From an uncultured Lachnospiraceae bacterium (GTDB lineage: Bacteria > Bacillota > Clostridia > Lachnospirales > Lachnospiraceae): a stretch of 6,026 bases of DNA. Position 1 is the first letter of the stretch, and every line of letters starts with the position of its first letter. A program made the translations under genes and the position numbers. The notes under the pieces are model-generated. The model ran no database searches, was not told where the DNA came from, and saw nothing but the letters and a program-made list of their open reading frames with translations. The stretch is from positions 1-6,026 of the forward strand of contig CAMWJQ010000264.1 in NCBI GenBank assembly GCA_947174615.1, written 5' to 3'. Below, piece after piece: positions 1-6,026 of the stretch.

Positions 1-1
1 A

Positions 2-205
2 GATGAGCAACCACCCGGTGAAGGCGAGAACAAACCCGGCGGCGGAGATGAGCAAAAACCGGATAATGGCAATGGACAGAAACCAGATGATGGCAATGAC
101 AAACCCGGTGACGATGGGGAACAACAGCCTGATAATAGCGAAAATAAACCAGACAATGGAAATCAACAGACACCCGATAAGGATAATGGACAAAAACAGA
201 ACAAG
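2..205 (+). repeat. Degenerate spacer repeat (Q/E-x-P-D-N/D-G-N units) inside the surface protein
   Basis: The coding sequence repeats a degenerate unit of roughly 8 codons, for example QKPDNGNG, QKPDDGND, QQPDNSEN and KPDNGNQQ. At DNA level the copies share cores such as ccggataatggcaatgg and ccagatgatggcaatga, but they have diverged. The number of copies probably varies between strains, as in other wall-spanning spacers; that is inference. The repeat continues past the left edge. Confidence 0.75.
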
Positions 206-643
206 GATAACCAATCCAATATCGAAATGTCCATGAACACAAGTACATTCATGATAACACAAACAACTCCCTTGCCATCTGAGGATAACATGATAAACAA
301 CAGTATCCCCAGCGAGGTCATAACAGACTACAGTTCTTCCGGTCCCGTCAGAGACAAAGAACCTCAGACGGGCGATGAAGCCAGCACAGGAATATATGCC
401 ATAGTTGCCATGCTCGCAAGCCTTGTATTGATCCTGCTGCACTTTGCAGAATATTCTGATAAAAATATATTACAAAGGGTTGAAACCGGACAAAAATACC
501 GGAACAAAAAGCTTGCAAAACAGCGATCAAGTATTCCCTTAAATATACATAGAAAACATAATATTCAAAATATCAAAAAGAAAGATAGGACGTTCGAAGT
601 AATATGGACAAGAAAAAAACAATACTTTTTTTCATCAGGATAA
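2..643 (+). CDS. Sortase-anchored cell-surface protein with PQTG sorting signal (C-terminal part only)
   Basis: The frame is open from base 2 without needing a start codon, so the gene begins upstream of the window; 213 residues are visible. Residues 1 to about 66 are a low-complexity Pro/Gly/Asn/Asp/Gln spacer built on units like QKPDNGNG, typical of a segment that crosses the cell wall. A Ser/Thr/Asn-rich stretch follows. Bases 362-373 encode PQTG, followed by Asp-Glu, then a hydrophobic helix (389-448, starting GIYAIVAML). This is the layout of a sortase sorting signal: cleavage between Thr and Gly, then transfer to peptidoglycan. The usual signal ends a few basic residues after the helix, but here a 64-residue tail with 17 Lys/Arg follows. 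The last 40 bases overlap the sortase gene, which is the likely partner enzyme. The functional (binding or enzymatic) domains are off the window, so the protein's role is unknown. Confidence 0.88.
   Translation, partial: DEQPPGEGENKPGGGDEQKPDNGNGQKPDDGNDKPGDDGEQQPDNSENKPDNGNQQTPDKDNGQKQNKDNQSNIEMSMNTSTFMITQTTPLPSEDNMINNSIPSEVITDYSSSGPVRDKEPQTGDEASTGIYAIVAMLASLVLILLHFAEYSDKNILQRVETGQKYRNKKLAKQRSSIPLNIHRKHNIQNIKKKDRTFEVIWTRKKQYFFSSG
362..448 (+). other. Cell-wall sorting signal: PQTG motif plus membrane helix
   Basis: PQTG is encoded at 362-373, followed by DEAST and about 20 mostly hydrophobic residues (389-448). The motif lacks the leading Leu of canonical LPxTG. PxTG-type motifs are known for some clostridial class B sortases (Clostridioides difficile SrtB acts on (S/P)PxTG), which matches the class of the sortase encoded next door. 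Confidence 0.85.
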
Positions 644-1428
644 TGCTTCTGCTCATTATAATAGTATGTCTGGTCCGGATTGGGCAGACATACTATTTGT
701 CTGTCAGGCACAGACAACAGCAGGAAAGAATGACCACGGCTGTAAACATAACAAAACCACAACGCATCAAGCCGCAAACCACTCCGCCGCAGGAGCGTTT
801 TCTGCAAGAAAATGAGGAAGATGATGGTGACAATGCGGCAGACACTTCCGAAATCATGGAACGTTTTCGGACACTTTATGCTCAAAATAATGATCTCGTT
901 GGCTGGCTCTCGATCCCAGGTACGACAATTGATCATCCTGTCATGCAATGCGATGATGATGAGTACTATCTTCACTATAATTTTTATCGGGAGAAAGACC
1001 CATATGGCTGTCTTTATGTAAAAAGTATTGCGGACGTAAACACACCGTGCACGAATTTTATCATATATGGTCATCACATGAAAGATGGTTCCATGTTTGG
1101 GAATCTTGATCTGTACCAAGAACAGGAATATTATCAAGAGCATCCATTTATTACCTTTGATACGCTCTATGAGGAACGGACGTATCAAGTTTTGGCAGTA
1201 TTTCTGTCACAGGTATACATGGAGGATGAAGATGTATTCAAGTATTATCAGTTCTATCAGGCTGATACAGAGGATACTTTTTTTGATTTTTATGAAGCTG
1301 TCAAGGAGCTGGCGCTGTATGATACTGGCGTGACAGCAGGGGTTGGCGATACCTTTATAACCCTCTCAACGTGTGCGTACCATGTGGAGGATGGACGGTT
1401 TGTTGTTGTTGCGAAGCGGGTTTCGTAG
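604..1428 (+). CDS. srtB: Class B sortase (membrane-anchored cysteine transpeptidase)
   Basis: A 274-residue protein. Residues 1-27 are a short Lys-rich N-terminus plus one membrane helix, so the catalytic domain sits outside the membrane. Residues about 32-85 are a polar linker. The sortase domain runs from about residue 85 to the end, with the class B signatures LVGWLSIPGT and TIDHPVMQ near its start. The catalytic triad is visible: His157 in IYGHHMKDGSMFG, Cys257 in TLSTC, and Arg265 in GRFVVVAKR. The enzyme cleaves a sorting motif between Thr and Gly through a thioester and transfers the protein to peptidoglycan. Its likely substrate is the PQTG protein just upstream. The start at 604 is preferred because it gives a basic N-terminus before the helix, although its ribosome binding site is weak (AGGA 13 nt upstream, GAAG 4 nt upstream). 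An ATG at 643 overlaps the upstream stop (TAATG) and could allow coupled reinitiation. Three non-catalytic Cys (116, 136, 149) lie in the exodomain. Confidence 0.95.
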   Translation: MDKKKTILFFIRIMLLLIIIVCLVRIGQTYYLSVRHRQQQERMTTAVNITKPQRIKPQTTPPQERFLQENEEDDGDNAADTSEIMERFRTLYAQNNDLVGWLSIPGTTIDHPVMQCDDDEYYLHYNFYREKDPYGCLYVKSIADVNTPCTNFIIYGHHMKDGSMFGNLDLYQEQEYYQEHPFITFDTLYEERTYQVLAVFLSQVYMEDEDVFKYYQFYQADTEDTFFDFYEAVKELALYDTGVTAGVGDTFITLSTCAYHVEDGRFVVVAKRVS

Positions 1429-1442
1429 GAAAGGATTTCTCT

Positions 1443-3183
1443 TTATCCAATCAGACATATTTTTCCCTGAAAGGCAAACCCATATTTTCGAATCTGTGCA
1501 GGCATAAATCCTTCTGAAATGAGTTCTGCTTCATATTGCTTTTCGTTGATTTGAATGTGGGCATTTGCCAGTGTATCTTCTAAGGTGATTTCATTTTCAT
1601 CAGAATCAAGCACCTTAAATTCAAATATAAATGCCTTTCCATTTTTGTCGAAAGGTTCCATCAAAACGTCATAACGCCCATATCCGCTCTCGCGGTTTGA
1701 ACGGATTTTATAAGTATCTGAGAGATTGACCACCATGCCAAGTACAAAACCATGATAAAAGCGTTCTGGCTCAGTTTGACCAGATGGCTTATTGCCGCTG
1801 TCAAAGGAACTAAATGTGTTGAGTGCAACCTTATTCATAAAGGTGTTCATTTTTTTTATATTATCATTCAGGAGTGCATTGATAAATTCATTGTAATACA
1901 ATTCTGTGTCAGACGAAAACCATCCCTTCACCATTTTGCGAAACATCCGTTTAACTTCGAAATTCGTTAGCAGTAATGTGTACCAGACATCCCCTTCATT
2001 TTCGCTGTCCATATCATTATTTTGTGTGATTTTCTCGGTTTTTAATACCTTCAAATATCCCGTTGCAAGCAGCAGGCTCCAGACAGCATTTGTATTGTCA
2101 GTCAACTGGTTGAATACAATCTGTTCATCAATCTGTGCCTCAATGCTTTTTCCCTGTAAAAGTTCTTCCATCATTTGCTTGGTGACAGAATTTCCTTTCT
2201 GAATCAGAGAATTTACTAGTCCGTTTCCACTCGTGTTTGACCAATAGGTATCATATCTGCCCTTTTTACTGATGAATGACACAATAGACCAAGGGTTATA
2301 AATATCAGAAACATTACCAAATACAAAACCATCATACCATTTCCTGACGTTCTGTTTTTCTTCTCCAAGTCCAGCAGTCTCAAGAGCCTGAAATACTTCT
2401 GGTTCAGTGAATCCAAAAGCCGTCGCATACTTGTGGGATGTTGTGGTTACTACTTCCAGATTGTTGAGATCTGAAAAAATGCTTTCTTTGGAAATTCTTG
2501 TAATTCCTGTTATCAGCCCGCGATGAAGATAAGGATTTGTTTTAAAGGTGGAATTAAATAGACTCCTGAAAAATTCTGCTGCCTCATCCCAGTAACCCGA
2601 GATCCATGCCTCCTGCATCGGCGTATCGTATTCATCAAGGAGGATTATGACTTCCCTGCCATGATAACGCTGCAAAAAGTTGGACATCTGGCGCAGTGAA
2701 CTGGAGAGCATTGTATCACTTGCTCCCCAAGTCATACTGTTATAATATTTTTTTTCGTTATCGCTTAATATCGTTCCTTCGATAAGATAGCGGTTTTGTT
2801 CATATAATTCAGCGATGACTTCCGATACCTTATATTGCATATCTTCGTATTTTGTAGCTTTTATATTTGCAAAACTTAAAAATATAACTGGAAAAATGCC
2901 TTGTAAATCCCTGTATCGAAAATCCTCGTTTTGAGACAGCTCATCCCAGATGGACAGTCCCTCAAACAAGTCCTCTCTGCCTGCATACTTATTTGAAAAA
3001 AAGCACTCAATCATGCTCATATTGAGTGTCTTTCCAAAACGCCTTGGACGGAGTAATCAGTGTAACCTTGTCAGCGTATTCCCACCAATCTCTGATGAAA
3101 TAAGTCTTATCGATATAAAAAATATGTTCTGTTCTTATATCTGCAAAATACTGATAACCAAGTCCAGCCCTATTTTCATTCAT
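1443..3183 (-). pseudogene. AAA-ATPase-like / PD-(D/E)XK nuclease-family protein, frameshifted before Walker A
   Basis: From the ATG at 3183 the frame reads MNENRAGLGYQYFADIRTEH and on through FYIDKTYFIRDWWEYADKVTLIT, then goes out of register and stops at 3009-3007 after 58 residues. Removing one base of the GG pair at 3050-3051 restores RPRRFGKTLN and joins it to a 525-residue frame ending at 1443, giving 579 residues, a normal length for this family as I know it. In that numbering: YxDKT near the N-terminus, Walker A RPRRFGKT (45-52), Walker B VIILLDEYD (Asp183/Glu184), then the family motifs TGITRISKESIFSDLNN, FGFTEPEV and WYDGFVFG...YNPWS. The C-terminal nuclease-fold domain has GYGRYD (Asp505) and EFK (Glu521, Lys523). 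The arrangement matches the Pfam AAA-ATPase_like plus PD-(D/E)XK pair, often multicopy in gut anaerobes and of unknown biological role. An internal start at 3020 would lack Walker A. A real mutation or a sequencing error would both explain the frameshift. Confidence 0.88.
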
Positions 3184-3192
3184 CTATACTCT

Positions 3193-3198
3193 CCTCCT
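3193..3198 (-). promoter_or_regulatory. Strong ribosome binding site (AGGAGG)
   Basis: Read on the minus strand, AGGAGG ends 9 nt before the ATG at 3183. This perfect Shine-Dalgarno sequence fixes 3183 as the true start of the nuclease-family gene and shows that the shorter frame beginning at 3020 is not the original gene. Confidence 0.85.
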
Positions 3199-3216
3199 CT
3201 GCTTTTTTAGATTAAA

Positions 3217-3292
3217 TGCTTTACAATCCCTCATCTTCAATCCTATCAATACCGCCAGCCGCCTATATCAATTTGCTGTGAAGATGCTTTAC
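3217..3292 (-). repeat. Leader element with nested inverted and direct repeats
   Basis: CATCTTCA (3232-3239) and TGAAGATG (3279-3286) form a perfect 8-bp inverted repeat enclosing 39 bases. Two 9-base direct copies of ATGCTTTAC (3217-3225, 3284-3292) and two copies of TATCAAT (3244-3250, 3266-3272) lie in or beside it, with a GC-rich CCGCC/GCCGCC core between. The element falls in the untranslated leader of the nuclease-family gene, between promoter and ribosome binding site. It matches no riboswitch class I recognise. It may be a regulatory hairpin, a protein-binding site, or chance. Confidence 0.4.
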
Positions 3293-3356
3293 CTGTTTTT
3301 TTATTTTTGTTGTTTTTTCAAATATTACAATCAATACTGATCGGGATTTATTTTTT

Positions 3357-3385
3357 ATTATACGTGATTTATGCGATTTATACAA
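3357..3385 (-). promoter_or_regulatory. Sigma-A-type promoter of the nuclease-family gene
   Basis: On the minus strand, TTGTAT (3385-3380; 4 of 6 consensus) is followed by a 17-base spacer and a perfect TATAAT (3362-3357). Transcription would start near 3350, giving a leader of about 165 nt before the ATG at 3183. The promoter lies downstream of the neighbouring gene's terminator, so the nuclease-family gene should form its own transcription unit. Confidence 0.75.
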
Positions 3386-3423
3386 TCTGTGGAGATATAA
3401 ATAAAAGACTAAACAAGCAATAT

Positions 3424-3467
3424 AAAAACTAAGAGAAACACCCAGAAGGATATTTCCCTTAGTTTTT
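3424..3467 (-). terminator. Rho-independent terminator of the Ig-like protein gene
   Basis: The arms AAAAACTAAGAGAAA (3424-3438) and TTTCCCTTAGTTTTT (3453-3467) pair over 15 positions with one A/C mismatch around a 14-base loop. Read on the minus strand, the core stem CTAAGGGAAA/TTTCTCTTAG is followed by TTTTTATATT. It begins about 20 nt after the stop codon at 3490-3488. The A and T flanks make it look bidirectional, but only the minus-strand gene needs it. Confidence 0.85.
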
Positions 3468-3487
3468 TGATTCTAATAAATTACAAG

Positions 3488-6026
3488 TTAAGAAACTTTA
3501 ATTGTAACCTTTGCAGACTTACCTGAAATTGTCTTAATTGTAACTTTTGCTGTTCCTTTTTGTAATGCTACAATGTTACCCTTCGCATCAACCTTTACAT
3601 ACTGAGCAGATTTCTTATCCAGAATATAGCTGACTGGCTCTGTATCATAAGCGGTTGTGTTACCCTGGCTCCATTTTGACTCACCAACCGCTTTATCTCC
3701 ATTTGCAGTTGCAAGCTTAGGAGTAAGCTGAGCTGTTTCACCAGCTTTCAAAGATATTGTATTCTTAGGTTTGCCGCTCTCTAATCCAGTAACAACCTTT
3801 GTAGTTTTCTCTGTAACATAGATGTATGCATACGCAACTGCACCACCCTCGGCATAGGCGCCAACCTTGATAACACTTCCTACTGGCGCAGTACCCGGAA
3901 TCGTAACAGTAAGCTTCTTATTCTTAGCATCATTCCTAATTCCAGCCCCATGCTGATTCTCTAAATCTGCATTAGGTGCTAAAAGACCATTTATTGCATT
4001 TCCTGTGACAGCATCACGGGACATAACCTTCCACATGATCTTATCTGTCGCACCCTTTGGAGCAAGTGCTTTAACACTCAATGTAACCTTATTGTTTCCT
4101 TTTGCCTTAGGATTAACTACGACTGCATCTTTGTTCAGAGTAAGCGCAGTCGCCATCTGAATAGGATTGATTGTAATTGTTGCCGTATTCTTCTTCGCAG
4201 AATATGCGCCACTCTTCGCTTTTGATATTGTAATGTATGAAGCTTTAACAGTAGCTTTTATTTTGCTTGTAATTGTTGTCTGGAGTGTTGCTCCATCTAC
4301 TGCGGAATTAATGCCCTTTCCTGAAACTGTCCATGCCGTAGCGTTAGAGTAATCCAATGTATTTCCTTCAGCGTCTTTATCTCCTTTTGCAATTGCGACA
4401 AAATCATATGACTGTCCAACGAAGATATCATCTTTTAAGGTTGCCTTGTTCTTCACTAAATTAACCTTTGAGATTTTACTTGCATCTGCTAAATTGTATT
4501 TATTAATATCAAATGATTTAACATCACTTTGATCGATCTTCAGATCATAATCATCCTTGATATTGGTGCCCTTAACAGTTACGGAAACCTTAGATGTTAC
4601 GCTTAACCCCTCAACAAGATTCTTCTTATCCAGTTTATTACCATTTTTAGCATAAAGAATATTTGCTGGTGTTACAATTCCCTTGCTTGATACCTTTGCA
4701 TAGCTCTTATCATCAACTGCCCATACAAGCTTTGTCTTACCCTGAGGAATTTCTATACCGTTTGAACCATAAAGTACAGCAGTCATAGTTGTAGGCTTAC
4801 CAGTATATGTAACGTATCCAGATTCACTCCTATCAGGTGCTTCAAGCGTAACATCCGCCGGTGTTGCTGTTACTGTTACCTTTAGTTTTGCAGATTTTCC
4901 GCTGGAAGCTTTTACAGTTACAGTGGATGAACCTACGCCTACTGCCGTGATAGTAGCTTTATCCCCATTTCCGGTAACATTGATAACTTTTCCTTTGCTG
5001 CTCTCAGTCCATGTAAATAAGTCAGTAGTTGCACCTGCATCTTTCGTCTCTACAGTTAATGCATTAGATTCCTTTGATACAATTCCATTTACTGCCTCAT
5101 CTTTTCCCATGTCTATTGCCATCTTATTGTTGGCAAATGAAAGCTTCGTAACAGGATTTTCTTTAGCTATGGTAATCTTGCCTTCACCTTTTAAGCCGCC
5201 CTCTGTAACCATATCAAAAGTGATGACATCGCCTTCCTGAGACTTGGTAATTTTAAGAATACCATCTTTTAATGTTGCCTTGGTAGTCTTGTTATTAATT
5301 ACCATATTAGAAAATGTAACAGACTCTTGGCAGGATTTTACGGGTACAAGCTCTGTACCATTCTTAAAGCTAAGGTATGTATAATCATTTAAGTCATATT
5401 GTCTTTTGGCAACAAATGGTGTATCTCCATAGTCAAAAGAAATACCTGTTGCATGCTCTGTTACGGATACAATAGCAGTAGCTTGATAGTCACCCTCTGT
5501 CGGTTGATTGGAATTGCTGTACGCGAAACCATCTGCTTCGATCCATGCCTTAATTTCTGCCTTACCATCACCTTTTGCAATTACAATTGCCTTTGTATTG
5601 TCATTTTCATCAATGACTTTCACTTCAGCCACATCTGGATTTGAGCTATACCAATGGATATTCGCCTCGATTTTGGCTTTTTCTTCCGCACTTACTGCCC
5701 ACTGCATATCTTCCTTACTTGGATCATAACCATCAAACAGTACTCTAGCCTGAAGAGTGTTTGACTGTTCTTCATCACCCAAGTCAAAATCCAGTGTTTC
5801 CTTATCCAGAGCAATTCCGAAAATGTTGACATTAAATTCCTCAACAACTGGTGGTATTTCTCCTGGTTTAATTGCACCTGTATTTGTGTTTGTATCTGTG
5901 TTTGTGTCTGTGTTGGAACTCTTATCCTCCTCAGAACCAGTCCCGGTGTCATACGCGTCCGCCAGTCCTGCCGCCGATGCCGTCATTGGTGTAGTGATAA
6001 CCATGGCGCCCACCAACAGGTATGCC
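3488..6026 (-). CDS. Large exported protein with about seven bacterial Ig-like (BIG2-type) domains (5' end outside window)
   Basis: The frame stays open to the right edge, so the start is missing; 845 residues are visible. Numbering from the codon at 6016, the sequence begins in the hydrophobic core of a signal peptide (LLVGAMVITTPMTASAAG) with probable cleavage after Ala15. A TTG at 6016 lies within this core and is not the true start. A Thr/Asn/Asp linker follows (28-50), then about seven Ig-like units at roughly 63-187, 188-286, 287-384, 385-497, 498-619, 620-737 and 738-842. Six carry the core Trp (122, 336, 432, 562, 662, 782); unit 2 does not. Units 3 and 7 are clear group 2 Ig-like domains, sharing GSSTVTVKASSGKSAK and GTAKVTIKTISGKSAK endings. 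The protein stops on the last Ig strand (TIKVS), with no LPxTG-type signal, no S-layer-homology repeats and no membrane helix. It is probably a secreted or surface structural or adhesive protein. One Cys only (229). Confidence 0.88.
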   Translation of the reverse strand, partial: AYLLVGAMVITTPMTASAAGLADAYDTGTGSEEDKSSNTDTNTDTNTNTGAIKPGEIPPVVEEFNVNIFGIALDKETLDFDLGDEEQSNTLQARVLFDGYDPSKEDMQWAVSAEEKAKIEANIHWYSSNPDVAEVKVIDENDNTKAIVIAKGDGKAEIKAWIEADGFAYSNSNQPTEGDYQATAIVSVTEHATGISFDYGDTPFVAKRQYDLNDYTYLSFKNGTELVPVKSCQESVTFSNMVINNKTTKATLKDGILKITKSQEGDVITFDMVTEGGLKGEGKITIAKENPVTKLSFANNKMAIDMGKDEAVNGIVSKESNALTVETKDAGATTDLFTWTESSKGKVINVTGNGDKATITAVGVGSSTVTVKASSGKSAKLKVTVTATPADVTLEAPDRSESGYVTYTGKPTTMTAVLYGSNGIEIPQGKTKLVWAVDDKSYAKVSSKGIVTPANILYAKNGNKLDKKNLVEGLSVTSKVSVTVKGTNIKDDYDLKIDQSDVKSFDINKYNLADASKISKVNLVKNKATLKDDIFVGQSYDFVAIAKGDKDAEGNTLDYSNATAWTVSGKGINSAVDGATLQTTITSKIKATVKASYITISKAKSGAYSAKKNTATITINPIQMATALTLNKDAVVVNPKAKGNNKVTLSVKALAPKGATDKIMWKVMSRDAVTGNAINGLLAPNADLENQHGAGIRNDAKNKKLTVTIPGTAPVGSVIKVGAYAEGGAVAYAYIYVTEKTTKVVTGLESGKPKNTISLKAGETAQLTPKLATANGDKAVGESKWSQGNTTAYDTEPVSYILDKKSAQYVKVDAKGNIVALQKGTAKVTIKTISGKSAKVTIKVS
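5879..5914 (-). repeat. NT/DT dipeptide repeat in the linker after the signal peptide
   Basis: Twelve codons alternate Asn or Asp with Thr (NTDTNTDTNTNT), giving a near-regular 6-base repeat at DNA level (gtttgt/gtctgt on the plus strand). It sits between the signal peptide and the first Ig-like domain and probably acts as a flexible or glycosylated spacer. Hexamer slippage would change its length without breaking the frame. Confidence 0.7.

Noticed and set aside
3..236. Plus-strand frame rich in Met/Asn/Arg at the left edge
   Set aside because: It is the shifted frame of the repetitive spacer; the overlapping frame from base 2 continues into a sorting signal and is clearly the coding one.
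565..1188. Open minus-strand frame of 207 codons opposite the sortase gene
   Set aside because: It is antisense to a strongly supported sortase, and its Ile/Leu/Arg/Cys-rich translation resembles no protein family.
1432..1449. Possible terminator between the convergent genes
   Set aside because: GGAT/ATCC gives only four base pairs with an 8-base loop and no T-tract.
3040..3060. Programmed +1 frameshifting as the explanation for the broken ATPase gene
   Set aside because: The site lacks a slow or stop codon, an upstream Shine-Dalgarno-like stimulator and a slippery codon that would re-pair after a +1 shift; a simple one-base insertion explains it.
3232..3301. Plus-strand hairpin CATCTTCA/TGAAGATG followed by a T-run, considered as a terminator
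   Set aside because: The stem has only 8 bp around a 39-base loop, is separated from the T-run by several bases, and no plus-strand gene ends nearby.
4923..5240. Plus-strand open frame of 105 codons inside the Ig-like protein gene
   Set aside because: It is antisense to well-supported Ig-like repeats, and its Ser/Pro/Val-rich translation reflects the codon pattern of the opposite strand.

Overview
The window looks like chromosome from a low-GC Gram-positive bacterium, most likely a Clostridia member of the Lachnospiraceae type. This is an inference from gene content (class B sortase, PxTG-anchored wall protein, group 2 Ig-like exported protein, an AAA-ATPase-like/PD-(D/E)XK gene), AT-rich intergenic DNA, an AGGAGG ribosome binding site and a TTGTAT-17-TATAAT promoter. 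No species assignment is possible from the sequence alone.

Layout. Bases 2-643 (+) are the 3' end of a gene for a wall-anchored surface protein: a Pro/Gly/Asn/Asp/Gln-rich spacer, a PQTG sorting motif, a membrane helix, and an unusually long basic tail. Overlapping it by 40 bases is a complete class B sortase gene (604-1428, +), so substrate and enzyme appear to form one operon. After a gap of only 14 bases, and facing the sortase tail to tail, lies an AAA-ATPase-like/PD-(D/E)XK nuclease-family gene (3183-1443, -). A single extra base immediately before its Walker A motif breaks the reading frame. Restoring the frame gives a 579-residue protein with all the family landmarks. The 304-base gap 3184-3487 holds this gene's ribosome binding site, a leader of about 165 nt with inverted and direct repeats, a well-formed promoter, and the terminator of the next gene. 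Bases 3488-6026 (-) encode a large secreted protein with about seven Ig-like domains. Its signal peptide runs off the right edge of the window.

Functionally, three of the four genes concern the cell surface. The sortase would attach the upstream protein to peptidoglycan at its PQTG motif. The Ig-like protein is exported but has no sortase motif or S-layer-homology domain in the visible part, so how it is retained is unclear. The nuclease-family gene is unrelated to the others and is probably inactive. I saw no RNA genes, CRISPR arrays, insertion sequences or integration sites. I found no clearly new system. The best points for follow-up are the frameshift, the odd tail of the sortase substrate, and the structured leader.
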